Positions 53,906 to 63,848 of a DNA stretch of 64,000 nucleotides are shown one piece after another. The notes beneath the pieces are model-generated. The model searched no databases. It saw only the letters and a list, made by a program, of their open reading frames with translations, and was not told where the DNA came from. The position numbers were made by a program, and so were the translations under genes. The DNA is from Candidatus Siliceabacter maunaloa (GTDB taxonomy: Bacteria > Actinomycetota > Thermoleophilia > Solirubrobacterales > Solirubrobacteraceae), in NCBI GenBank assembly GCA_024330185.1, contig JANDLV010000010.1:1-64000 (forward strand), read 5' to 3'. How positions within the stretch are numbered: the stretch's first letter is position 1; each line of letters starts with the position of its first letter.

Positions 53906-55306
53906 ATGGACGCGATCGTCGTGGGCGCCGGGCCCAACGGGCTGGCGGCGGCGATCGCGCTCGCGCGCGCGGGGCGTCGCGTGACGGTCCACGAGGGGGC
54001 CGCCGAGGTCGGCGGGGGCTGTCGCTCCGAGGAGCTGACGCTCCCCGGCTTCGTGCACGACACCTGCTCGACGGTGCACGCGCTGGCCGCGATGTCCCCG
54101 TTCCTGCGCGCGCTCCCGCTGGCCGGGCACGGCCTCGAGCTCGTCCACCCCGACGCCCCGCTGGCCCACCCGCTCGACGACGGGACGGCGGTGATGCTGG
54201 AGCGCTCGGTGGAGCGCACGGCGCGCGGCCTGGGACCCGACGCGGACGCCTACCGCCGGCTGTTCGAGCCGCTGGTGCGCGACGCCGAGCCGCTCGTGCG
54301 CCAGATCCTCGGCCCGCTGCGTCCCCCGCGCCACCCGCTGATCCTTGGCCGCTTCGGCCTGGACGCGATCCGCTGCGCCTCCGGCCTCGCCCGGTCGCGC
54401 TTCACGGGGGAGCGGGCGCGCGGGCTGCTGGCGGGCTGCTGTGCCCACTCGGTGCTGTCGCTGCGCGCCCCGGTCAGTGCCGCGTTCGGCATGGTGCTCG
54501 CCCTGGCCGCCCATCACGCCGGCTGGCCGGTGGCCCGCGGGGGCTCCCAGCGGCTGGCCGACGCGCTGGCCGCCCATCTGCGCGCGCTGGGCGGGGAGAT
54601 CGAGACGGGTCGGCCGGTCGCCTCGCTGGACGAGCTGCCCCGCGCAGGCGCCACCCTGCTCGACGTCACGCCGCGTCAACTGCTGGCGCTGGCCGGGGAC
54701 CGGCTCCCCGCCGGCTACCGGCGGCGCCTGGCACGCTACCGCTACGGGCCGGGCGTGTTCAAGCTCGACTGGGCGCTGCGCGGCCCGATCCCCTGGGCCG
54801 CGCCCGAGGTCGCCCGCGCCGGAACGGTGCACCTCGGCGGCTCGCTGGAGGAGATCGAGGCCTCCGAGGAGGCCGCGGCCCGCGGCGAGCACGCCGACCG
54901 GCCCTACGTGCTGCTCGTGCAGCCCACCCTCTTCGACGCCTCGCGGGCGCCCGAGGGCATGCACACCGCCTGGGCCTACTGCCACGTCCCCCACGGCTCC
55001 ACGCGCGACATGACCACCACGATCGAGGCCCAGGTGGAGCGCTTCGCCCCCGGCTTCACGGGCCTGATCGCGGGCCGCCACGCCATGGACTGCGCCGAGG
55101 TCGAGCGTCGCAACCCCAACTACGTCGGCGGCGACATCAACGGCGGCGTCCAGGACCTGCGCCAGCTCTTCGCGCGCCCGGTGGCGCGCCCCGTCCCCTA
55201 CGCCACGCCCGAGCCCGGCCTGTTCCTGTGCTCCTCCTCCACACCGCCGGGCGGTGGGGTGCACGGCATGTGCGGGTACTGGGCCGCCCGCGCGGCCCTG
55301 CGCTGA
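53906..55306 (+). CDS. FAD-dependent oxidoreductase (phytoene desaturase-like)
   Basis: A 466-residue NAD(P)/FAD-binding protein. The Rossmann motif VVGAGPNGLAAAIALARAG is at about residues 5-23, followed by VHEGAAEVGGGCRSEELTLPGF and a C-terminal FLCSSSTPPGGGVHGMCG (FAD-binding end). The architecture is that of the CrtI/NAD(P)-binding amine oxidase superfamily. No carotenoid genes are near, so the substrate is unknown. The ATG at 53906 directly precedes the fold; ATG 53888 would add six residues. Confidence 0.82.
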   Translation: MDAIVVGAGPNGLAAAIALARAGRRVTVHEGAAEVGGGCRSEELTLPGFVHDTCSTVHALAAMSPFLRALPLAGHGLELVHPDAPLAHPLDDGTAVMLERSVERTARGLGPDADAYRRLFEPLVRDAEPLVRQILGPLRPPRHPLILGRFGLDAIRCASGLARSRFTGERARGLLAGCCAHSVLSLRAPVSAAFGMVLALAAHHAGWPVARGGSQRLADALAAHLRALGGEIETGRPVASLDELPRAGATLLDVTPRQLLALAGDRLPAGYRRRLARYRYGPGVFKLDWALRGPIPWAAPEVARAGTVHLGGSLEEIEASEEAAARGEHADRPYVLLVQPTLFDASRAPEGMHTAWAYCHVPHGSTRDMTTTIEAQVERFAPGFTGLIAGRHAMDCAEVERRNPNYVGGDINGGVQDLRQLFARPVARPVPYATPEPGLFLCSSSTPPGGGVHGMCGYWAARAALR

Positions 55307-55350
55307 ACCTTGATGCACCTGGGGGGGCGAACCTTGGTCGCTGCCGCCTA

Positions 55351-56496
55351 GTGCTCCGTCTCGGTTTTAGTTGGTGATTGCGTTGAGGGCGACGCGGCCG
55401 CGGCGGACCTTGGCGAGGATCTGGTCGGCGGTCGCGGTCCACACGAACGGCTTGGGGTCCTCGTTGGTCACGGCGAGGTAGGCGTCGATCGCGGCGATGA
55501 GGTCGGGCACCGACTGGAAGATGGCGCGGCGGGTGGCCTTGTCCTCGAGCTTGCCAAAGAACCGCTCGACCATGTTCAGCCACGAGCTCGAGGTCGGGAT
55601 GAAGTGCAGGTCAAAGCGCGGGTGCTTGGTCAGCCACTTCTTGACGTTGGCGTGCTTGTGGGTGGTGTAGTTGTCCAAGATCAGGTGGATCTGCAGGCCC
55701 GCGGGGACTTCGCGATCGATGACCCGCAGGAACTTCAGGAACTCCTCGTGGCGGTGGCGGGCCATGCACCGGCCGATCACCTCGCCGGTCAGGACGTCCA
55801 GCGCGGCGAACAGCGTCGTGGTGCCGTTGCGCTTGTAGTCGTGGGTCATCGTGCCCGCGCGACCCTTCTTCATCGGCAGCGACGCCTGGGTGCGATCCAA
55901 GGCTTGGATCTGGGACTTCTCGTCCATGCACAGCACGACGGCCTGCGCGGGCGGGTTGAGATACAGGCCCACGACGTCGACGAGCTTCTCCTCGAAGTGC
56001 TTGTCGTTTGACAGCTTGAACGTCGTGACGCGGTGGGGCTGCAGATTGCGCGCGGACCAGATCCGCTGGACCGTGGCGGGACTGACGCCCTGCGCGGCGG
56101 CCATCGAGCGACAGCTCCAGTGCGTCTCGCCCTCGGGCTTGTCCTCAAGCGTCGCGCGGACGATCTCAGCGACCTTCTCCTGGCTGATCGCAGGCTTGCG
56201 CCCACGGCCGGGACGCACGCCGCCCAGACCCCTCAGGCCCTCCACCGCGAAGCGCTCACGCCACGCCTTGACCGTCGCCGGCGAGACCCCGGCGGTCGCG
56301 GCGATCTGCGTGTTCGCCTCGCCGTCGGCGGCCATCAGCAGCACCCGCGCGCGCTGCACTTCACGGTGGGCTGCCGTCCGGGAACGCGCGAGCTTGTCAA
56401 GCACCTCCCGCTGGCTGAAAGCGATCGGTAACGGCGACGTGGCGAGGCGCATACAGCACCCTACCACAAAAGCCAGCTATTTACGAGACACTACAC
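55351..56496 (-). mobile_element. IS630-family insertion sequence
   Basis: A 1146-bp element flanked by TA dinucleotides (55349-55350 and 56497-56498), the expected IS630/Tc1-mariner target duplication. Imperfect terminal inverted repeats read inward as GTGCTCCGTCTCGGTTTTAG (left) and GTGTAGTGTCTCGTAAATAG (right), sharing GTCTCG and TAG. One transposase fills it. The right end lies 11 bp before a broken Uma2-like gene. Confidence 0.88.
55367..56467 (-). CDS. IS630-family DDE transposase
   Basis: A 366-residue transposase. N-terminal HTH domains (ANTQIAATAGVSPATVKAWRERF and a second at VSPATVQRIW) are followed by a DDE catalytic core: LCMDEKSQIQALD (first Asp), HLILDNYTTHKHANVKKW (second Asp), and SSSWLNMVERFFGKLED (Glu). 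All three acidic residues are present, so the element may be active. The ATG at 56467 or the next in-frame MRLATS start is plausible. It sits wholly inside the 55351-56496 element. Confidence 0.9.
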   Translation of the reverse strand: MVGCCMRLATSPLPIAFSQREVLDKLARSRTAAHREVQRARVLLMAADGEANTQIAATAGVSPATVKAWRERFAVEGLRGLGGVRPGRGRKPAISQEKVAEIVRATLEDKPEGETHWSCRSMAAAQGVSPATVQRIWSARNLQPHRVTTFKLSNDKHFEEKLVDVVGLYLNPPAQAVVLCMDEKSQIQALDRTQASLPMKKGRAGTMTHDYKRNGTTTLFAALDVLTGEVIGRCMARHRHEEFLKFLRVIDREVPAGLQIHLILDNYTTHKHANVKKWLTKHPRFDLHFIPTSSSWLNMVERFFGKLEDKATRRAIFQSVPDLIAAIDAYLAVTNEDPKPFVWTATADQILAKVRRGRVALNAITN

Positions 56497-56507
56497 TAGG
56501 GTGAGGT

Positions 56508-56898
56508 GTGGCGATGGCGACGACGGTCAGGCAGCGGATGCGCGTGGACGAGTTCGCCGCGATGTCGGAGGGCGATCCGCGCCCGATGGAGCTCATCGAC
56601 GCGCTCCGGCGCGCCCGTGGACGACCGCGGCTATCTCGCGCAGCCGCCGCTGACCTGCGTGGAGATCCGCTCGCCGAGCACCTGGCGCTATGACGTCGGG
56701 CGCAAGAAGTCCGTCTACGAGGCCGAGGGAGTCGCGGAGGTCTGGCTCGTCGACGACGTCGCCGAGGTGATCCTCGTCTTCTGTCGGTCGACGCCCGCCC
56801 AGGCTACGTACGACGTCGCGCTCGAGCTGGGAACGAGCGACACGCTCACCTCGCCGCAGCTGGCCGGCTTCGCGCTCCCGCTCGCGCGGCTCTTCTGA
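56508..56898 (+). pseudogene. Broken Uma2-family (DUF820) endonuclease-like gene
   Basis: The N-terminus from GTG 56508 (ATTVRQRMRVDEFAAMSEGDPRPMELID) is in one frame. The C-terminal half (PPLTCVEIRSPSTWRYDVGRKKSVYEAEGVAEVWLVD) is in another, joined near 56605. About 60 residues of the usual Uma2 middle are missing. The PD-(D/E)XK core E-I-R-S...K region survives in the second part. The damage lies next to the IS630 insertion and may date from it or earlier. Confidence 0.7.
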
Positions 56899-56940
56899 CG
56901 CAGATCCGCGTCCCCCCGGCGATCGGCGACACTGCCGCCC

Positions 56941-57906
56941 ATGTTCGCCGTCACCGCCGCCCGCCAGGACGCGGAGGATCCGCTGTCGGGCCTCGACCTC
57001 GGGGAGCGCCCCGAGCCCGAGGTGCCCGACGGCTGGACGACGGTGGAGGTACGGGCGGCCTCCCTCAACCACCACGACCTGTGGTCGCTGCGCGGTGTCG
57101 GCCTGGCCGCGGAGCGCCTGCCGATGATCCTGGGCAGCGACGCGGCCGGCGTGGACGCGCAGGGCAACGAGGTGGTCGTCCACGCGGTGGTCAGCAGCCC
57201 CGACTGGCGCGGGGACGAGACGCTGGACCCCAGGCGCAGCCTTCTCTCCGAGGTCCACCAGGGCACGCTGGCCCAACGGGTCGCGGTCCCGGCGGGCAAC
57301 GTGCTGCCAAAGCCGCCCGAGCTGAGCTTCGAGGAGGCGGCCTGCGTGCCCACCGCGTGGCTGACCGCCTATCGGATGCTCTTCACCCGCGGGCGGGTCG
57401 CGCCCGGTTCGACCGTGCTCGTGCAGGGCGCGGGCGGCGGGGTGGCCACGGCGCTGGTCGTCCTGGCCCACGCCGCCGGGGTCCGCGTCTGGGTCACCAG
57501 CCGCTCGCAGGACAAGCGCGACCGCGCGCTGGAGCTGGGGGCCGACCAGGCCTTCGAGTCGGGCGCGCGGCTGCCCGAGCGCGTCGACGCGGTCATGGAG
57601 ACGGTCGGCGAGGCCACCTGGGGCCACTCGGTGCGCTCGTTGCGCCCCGGCGGGCGGATCGTCGTCTCGGGCGCCACGAGCGGCCCTGCGCCCAGCGCGG
57701 AGCTGACGCGCGTGTTCTTCCTCCAGCTCGAGGTACTGGGCTCGACCATGGGAACCCGCGACGAGCTGCAGCGGCTCCTGCGCCTGTGCGTGGAGAGCGA
57801 CGTGCGACCGGTCATCCACGCGACCATGGCGCTGAGCGACGCTCGCACCGGCTTCGAGGCGATGGCCGGTGGCGAGCTGCAGGGCAAGATCGTCTTCAGG
57901 GTCTGA
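56941..57906 (+). CDS. Zinc-type medium-chain dehydrogenase/reductase (quinone oxidoreductase-like)
   Basis: A 321-residue MDR protein. Its N-terminal GroES-like domain has SLNHHDLWSLRG and LGSDAAGV. The Rossmann domain has VLVQGAGGGVATALVVLA and VWVTSRSQDKRDRALELGADQ. Typical structural-zinc Cys residues are absent, pointing to the quinone-reductase/zeta-crystallin branch. The substrate is unknown and it stands alone. Confidence 0.82.
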   Translation: MFAVTAARQDAEDPLSGLDLGERPEPEVPDGWTTVEVRAASLNHHDLWSLRGVGLAAERLPMILGSDAAGVDAQGNEVVVHAVVSSPDWRGDETLDPRRSLLSEVHQGTLAQRVAVPAGNVLPKPPELSFEEAACVPTAWLTAYRMLFTRGRVAPGSTVLVQGAGGGVATALVVLAHAAGVRVWVTSRSQDKRDRALELGADQAFESGARLPERVDAVMETVGEATWGHSVRSLRPGGRIVVSGATSGPAPSAELTRVFFLQLEVLGSTMGTRDELQRLLRLCVESDVRPVIHATMALSDARTGFEAMAGGELQGKIVFRV

Positions 57907-58001
57907 CGGACGCCGCTCTCCTGAGTGGCCGATCATGTTCCCGTTTTCCTGTGCATAGGAGGATCTTGATCCGCCCACGCTCTCGCCGGCGGCTCGCCGG
58001 G

Positions 58002-58652
58002 TCACCCGAACCGCGACAGGTGACGCACGATCTGTGGCTGGCGGCGCTGCCAGTAGCGCTCGATCTCGGCCCGCTCGACAGGGAGCGAGTCGTCGTCGTC
58101 CACGTCGTCGAGGTAGCCGAGGCTCAGTACGATGTGGCGTAGCGTCTCGTGCTCGGCGGGCACGTCGTAGCGGCGGCGATACAGCGCCAGGCCCTCTTCG
58201 GCGGTGCGGCCCAGGCGCCGCTCGATCTCCATCACGTCGAAGTAGTCGCGCAGCTCTCCGCGATCTCCGATCACCTTGAGCTTGATGGCCAGGAGGTCCG
58301 CGACGCTGGCGACAGCGATGCCGGCGATCTGGACGGGCGGCGCAACCCGCCGCTGGCCGGCGGAGGAGAGGAATTGCACCTTCGCGCCAAGGAGCACCCC
58401 GGTGAGCGTGTGCTGCGCGACGAGCGTCGGCGCGAAGTCGCCGAGGCCTTCGAGGAGGCGTTGCAGAGCTTGGAGATCGACGGGTTCCTCGAAGAAGAAG
58501 TCGAGGTCGCGGCTCGTGCGGTGGTGGATGTGGGCTGCGAGCCCGGTTCCACCGACCAGGGAGAGCTCTCGCGGCAGGCCTGCCGCGAGTCGCAGCCATG
58601 CGGCGGCTGCCTGCGCGGGAAGGCCGGCCCGCAGTTCAGGGGGGATGTTCAC
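58002..58652 (-). CDS. AbiEii-like nucleotidyltransferase (toxin)
   Basis: A 216-residue protein with the AbiEii/DUF1814 pattern. LVGGTGLAAHIHHRTSRDLDFFFEEP includes the GG-x and D-x-D catalytic motifs. VADLLAIKLKVIGDRGELRDYFDVMEI follows. AbiEii-type toxins transfer nucleotides to tRNA or other acceptors and act in toxin-antitoxin or abortive phage defence. The start overlaps the stop of the upstream regulator gene (ATGA). Confidence 0.82.
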   Translation of the reverse strand: MNIPPELRAGLPAQAAAAWLRLAAGLPRELSLVGGTGLAAHIHHRTSRDLDFFFEEPVDLQALQRLLEGLGDFAPTLVAQHTLTGVLLGAKVQFLSSAGQRRVAPPVQIAGIAVASVADLLAIKLKVIGDRGELRDYFDVMEIERRLGRTAEEGLALYRRRYDVPAEHETLRHIVLSLGYLDDVDDDDSLPVERAEIERYWQRRQPQIVRHLSRFG

Positions 58653-59362
58653 GCCGCGGCTGCGAGGTTGTGCGCCAGGCGCCTGGTGGGAGCGTCGAGT
58701 CCGCGAGCGGTTGCGCCGTGCTGCCAGTCCTGCGTGCGCAGATGCGCGGCTCCCCAGGCGAGGCCTTCGAGGTCACCGCTGCGCAGCAGCCGCCGCGCGA
58801 TGGAGCCCCCGCAGCGTTGGACGTCGAGCTGCTCGGGGGCGCTGTTCCAGAAGAGGTGGCCCAGGCGTCCGGGCACACGCTCAGCGCGTGGCGCGGCGAC
58901 AGCCCGTGGGGCCTGCACGCGCGCGAGCGTGGGCGCCAGGGCCGGCCAGCGCGCGTCCCACGAAGGCGCGAGCAGCTCGACCGTTCGCGCGCGCCCCGCG
59001 GCGATCCTGGCCGGCCGGGCCTCGACGAGTCCACGGCGGCAAAGCTCGCCCAGCGCGCGCGCCGCAGCTGTGGGTGAGAGCCCGCCACGCCGCGCGACCG
59101 CGCGGGCGGAGGCCAGACCGAGGGGGGCGCTGCTCAAAGCGGCCAGCACGGAGGTCTGGGTGGCCGTCAGCCCGTCGTCGACCGCTCGCGAGCCGAGCGC
59201 CTCGAGCAGTCGCCCGACCTGCTCATCGGTGAGCAGCACCCGGCCGCCGGGACCATGCTCCACGTCAAGGCCAAGACGTTCGATGGCGCGCTTCACGCGC
59301 GGGATCGAGCTGCCCAACCGCCGAGCGACCTCGGCCGCGGAGACCGGGCCCAGACTGTCCAT
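58649..59362 (-). CDS. AbiEi-like winged-helix antitoxin/regulator
   Basis: A 237-residue protein with two probable HTH/winged-helix segments (PVSAAEVARRLGSSIPRVKRAIERL at the start; LASARAVARRGGLSPTAAARALGELC at about 105-130). The C-terminal region ends in LDAPTRRLAHNLAA. Placement directly upstream of, and overlapping, the AbiEii-like toxin gene indicates the cognate antitoxin and operon repressor. Family assignment rests mostly on this context. Confidence 0.65.
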   Translation of the reverse strand: MDSLGPVSAAEVARRLGSSIPRVKRAIERLGLDVEHGPGGRVLLTDEQVGRLLEALGSRAVDDGLTATQTSVLAALSSAPLGLASARAVARRGGLSPTAAARALGELCRRGLVEARPARIAAGRARTVELLAPSWDARWPALAPTLARVQAPRAVAAPRAERVPGRLGHLFWNSAPEQLDVQRCGGSIARRLLRSGDLEGLAWGAAHLRTQDWQHGATARGLDAPTRRLAHNLAAAA

Positions 59363-59463
59363 TTCGTTAGTTTACCGGCCTCCGGGCTGCTGGCCGGAGT
59401 GACCGGACGAGCCCGGGCTGCTTGCCGCGCCTCGGCGGTACCCCAGCCGTCTAGCAGCGCCCG

Positions 59464-59694
59464 CTACCAGGCCTGCAGCTCGCCGCAGCGCGGACAGCCG
59501 ACCGAGGCGGTGACGGGCGCCTCGAAGAGGTAGCCGCAGCCGCAGGTGAACACGGCGCGGTCGTCGGGGCCGCCCGCGTCGCGCAGGCGCCGCTCGTCCG
59601 GGCGCATCGGCTCGGGCGGGGGAGGGGGCGGGGGGACGACGTGCAGGCGCCGGCGGCGGCCCAGGGGGGACTCGCTGGGGCTCTTGGATCGCAT
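59464..59694 (-). CDS. Small zinc-ribbon protein
   Basis: A 76-residue protein with a basic start (MRSKSPSESPLGRRRR) and a Pro-rich middle including seven consecutive Pro. The C-terminal ribbon has FTCGCGYLFEAPVTASVGCPRCG (two Cys-x/xx-Cys knuckles). It could bind zinc and RNA or protein. There is no catalytic domain. The neighbouring AbiEi-like gene, about 100 bp away, is on the same strand. Confidence 0.6.
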   Translation of the reverse strand: MRSKSPSESPLGRRRRLHVVPPPPPPPEPMRPDERRLRDAGGPDDRAVFTCGCGYLFEAPVTASVGCPRCGELQAW

Positions 59695-59824
59695 GGGTAC
59701 CACTCGCATCATCGTTCTCATCGACAACAACGCCACCGAAGCCGAATGGTTTCTCGCCAACCTTCCGATTCCGGCGATCGGCTGACCGGGTGAGGGGCGT
59801 CGTTCTGGGATACTCCAAGGGTCG

Positions 59825-60226
59825 ATGGATCCCTCCCGCAAGCGCAAGATCCGCCTGGGGGCCGCCTTGAGCGTCGCGGTGCTGCTGGCTGCCGCGCTGG
59901 TGTACACGAGCTTCTCGGCCTCCAGCGAGACGCGCACCCCCAGCGAGCTGGACACCGCCCGGGCCGGGGTCTCCTACCAGCTCACCGGGAAGGTGGTCGA
60001 GGACTCGGTGGAGCGCACGGAGCAGGGGCTGGACTTCGAGGTCCGCGACCGCGAGGGCGCCGCTGCCGTGCCGGTCAGCTACCAGGGCGTGGTGCCCGAC
60101 CCGTTCCGCGAGGGGCGCGAGGTGATCGTCACCGTCCAGCGACAGGGCGGAGGCTTCGTGGGCGAGCGCGACACGCTGATCACGAAGTGCCCCTCGAAGT
60201 TCACCACCGACGAACAGCCCAGCTAA
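59825..60226 (+). CDS. ccmE: Cytochrome c maturation protein CcmE, CxxxF variant
   Basis: A 133-residue haem chaperone. One N-terminal membrane anchor (about residues 10-30) is followed by an OB-fold with YQLTGKVVEDS, DFEVRDREG and VPVSYQGVVPDPFREGREVIV. The haem-attachment His of E. coli CcmE is replaced by Cys122 in TLITKCPSKF. Archaeal and some bacterial CcmE use C-x-x-x-Y; here position 126 is Phe, so the axial Tyr is missing. Its stop is separated from ccmF only by the inserted element at 60228-60387. Confidence 0.88.
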   Translation: MDPSRKRKIRLGAALSVAVLLAAALVYTSFSASSETRTPSELDTARAGVSYQLTGKVVEDSVERTEQGLDFEVRDREGAAAVPVSYQGVVPDPFREGREVIVTVQRQGGGFVGERDTLITKCPSKFTTDEQPS

Positions 60227-60227
60227 G

Positions 60228-60387
60228 TGGTCCGTCCTGTGAGTCCGTGCGCGTTTGGGCGGTTGCCGGCGCCGGCTGGCAAGGACGCAGTGAGGGAGTG
60301 GGCCTCCAGGCCCATGACCGAGCGAGGACGCCGCCAGGCGGTGATCGGCGGCCGATCCAAACGGGTGCGGACTTGCAGGACGGGCCA
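60228..60387. mobile_element. 160-bp palindromic element (MITE-like / structured RNA) between ccmE and ccmF
   Basis: The two 29-bp ends are inverted repeats starting TGG(T/C)CCGTCCTG. Six positions differ and five of these still pair as G-U in RNA. Flanks are direct repeats CTAAG (60223-60227 and 60388-60392), extended to CTAAGTGG because the element begins TGG. Removing the element plus one copy gives TAAGTGG, in which the ccmE stop is joined to the ccmF GTG. The interior folds into further hairpins (TTGCC/GGCAA; TGGGCCT/AGGCCCA; CCGCC/GGCGG). No ORF is present. Confidence 0.75.
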
Positions 60388-60391
60388 CTAA

Positions 60392-62590
<2,199 letters not shown>

Positions 62591-62615
62591 CCCGCGGAAG
62601 CGCCCCCGCCCGCCC

Positions 62616-62903
62616 GTGGACGTGGTGACCCTCGTCGCGATCATGGCCCTGCTGGGGGCGGTGGCCTGGCTGGTCGTCGCGCCCCTGCGCGCGGGCTCCG
62701 CGGCCCGCGACGAGGAGCGCTACGAGGGCGCGCGCGCCGACCTCGAGGCGGCCAAGGAGGCCAAGTACGGCGAGATCCGCGACGCCGAGCTCGACCACGC
62801 CACCGGCAAGCTCTCCGACGCCGACTGGCGCGCGGTGGACCGCCAGCTGCGCGCCGAGGCCGTCGAGATCCTGCAGCGCCTGGACGAACTGGGGGTACCA
62901 TGA
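62616..62903 (+). CDS. Short CcmI-like cytochrome c biogenesis protein
   Basis: A 95-residue protein with one N-terminal transmembrane helix (about 3-22), then RDEERYEGARADLEAAKEAKYGEIRDAELDHATGKLSDADWRAVDR. This matches the CcmI N-terminal domain, without the TPR part. It lies 25 bp after ccmF, supporting a role in the Ccm operon. GTG start. The Uma2 gene begins 4 bp after it. Confidence 0.7.
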   Translation: MDVVTLVAIMALLGAVAWLVVAPLRAGSAARDEERYEGARADLEAAKEAKYGEIRDAELDHATGKLSDADWRAVDRQLRAEAVEILQRLDELGVP

Positions 62904-62907
62904 GGGC

Positions 62908-63465
62908 GTGGCAGTTCATACCGCGTCGTTTCCGATCCACAGGATCACGAGTGCCCAGTACCACCAGATGGTCGAATCCGGTGCCCTGGAGGGCGCGAAC
63001 GTCGAGCTGGCCGACGGGCTGCTGATCGAGTTGAGCCCGCAGAGCGGCCCTCACGCGCGGATGATCCAGGTCCTTCAGCAACTGTTGGGCACCCGCCTCG
63101 ATCTGCTGCGCGTGCAGCTGCCGCTTGAGGCGATCGAAGGCTGGGTCCCTGAGCCCGATGTCGCGCTGGCCGAGCACACGGACCCTGAGCGCCATCCGTC
63201 CAGCGCGCTGCTGGTGATCGAGGTCGCGATCAGCTCGCACCAGTACGACCTGAGCAAGGCGAAGATCTTCGCCCAGGCCGGGATCCCCACCTACTGGATC
63301 GTCGACGTGCCCGGCCGCCAGGTGTTCGCCCACACCGAGCCCGGCCCCGACGGCTACGTACTGGAGCGCAGACTCGACGCCAGTGGTGAACTCGACCCCG
63401 GCGTGCCCGGCCTCGAGCCCTTCACCGTCGCCGGGCTCTTCGCCACGGCGTTCGGCGAGCGCTGA
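62908..63465 (+). CDS. Uma2-family (DUF820) endonuclease-like protein
   Basis: A 185-residue protein of the Uma2/DUF820 PD-(D/E)XK family. It has YHQMVESGALEG...VELADGLLIELSPQSGPH at the N-terminus. The catalytic-like block is PEPDVALAEH (Asp), LVIEVAISS (Glu) and YDLSKAKIFAQAGIPTYWIVDV (Lys). Uma2 genes are often mobile and multi-copy; function is unknown, and nuclease activity is assumed from the fold. Intact, in contrast to the copy at 56508. Confidence 0.85.
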   Translation: MAVHTASFPIHRITSAQYHQMVESGALEGANVELADGLLIELSPQSGPHARMIQVLQQLLGTRLDLLRVQLPLEAIEGWVPEPDVALAEHTDPERHPSSALLVIEVAISSHQYDLSKAKIFAQAGIPTYWIVDVPGRQVFAHTEPGPDGYVLERRLDASGELDPGVPGLEPFTVAGLFATAFGER

Positions 63466-63473
63466 GGCATCGG

Positions 63474-63848
63474 TCACCAGACGATGGGGGCGCCGTAGGC
63501 GTGCAGCGCCTCGTCGCCCGACAGCAGCACCGCGCCCTCCACCGTGGCCTGCGCGACGAGCATGCGGTCAAACGGATCGCGGTGGTGCCAGGGCAGCGTC
63601 TCGACCATCTCTGCGTGCGCCAGGGTCACCGGCAGGGCGACGGCCCCCGCGTCGAGCAACGTCCGAGCGAAGGCTTCGGGTGCGTCCAGCTTGCCGAGGG
63701 ACCGCTTGATCGCCACCTCCCACACCACTGCCGCGCTCAAGAGCGCGCGGTTGGAGGGGTCGGTCAAGCACCGGGAGGCCTCGGCGGTGAGGCGACGGTC
63801 GTCAGCCAACCACCACAGGGCGGTATGCGTGTCGAGCAGAAGCTTCAG
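63474..63848 (-). CDS. PIN-domain toxin (VapC family)
   Basis: About 124 residues starting at the conserved LKLLLDTHTALWWLADD, with PIN acidic residues visible (Asp in DTHT; Glu in WEVAIK; Asp in DPFDRMLVAQA). The codon at the natural start is CTG 63848, overlapping the antitoxin stop (CTGA). The only ordinary upstream start is GTG 63923, which would add a 25-residue Arg-rich leader in another reading of the antitoxin gene. RNase toxin of a Phd/YefM-PIN pair. Confidence 0.75.
   Translation of the reverse strand: MKLLLDTHTALWWLADDRRLTAEASRCLTDPSNRALLSAAVVWEVAIKRSLGKLDAPEAFARTLLDAGAVALPVTLAHAEMVETLPWHHRDPFDRMLVAQATVEGAVLLSGDEALHAYGAPIVW

Noticed and set aside
59694-59785. 30-codon plus-strand ORF upstream of ccmE (MGTTRIIVLIDNNATEAEW)
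   Set aside because: Too short, overlaps the zinc-ribbon gene start, no ribosome-binding site and no supporting context.
60228-60387. RNase P RNA, tmRNA or cobalamin riboswitch
   Set aside because: None of the conserved sequence blocks of these RNAs is visible; the flanking duplication fits an insertion better.
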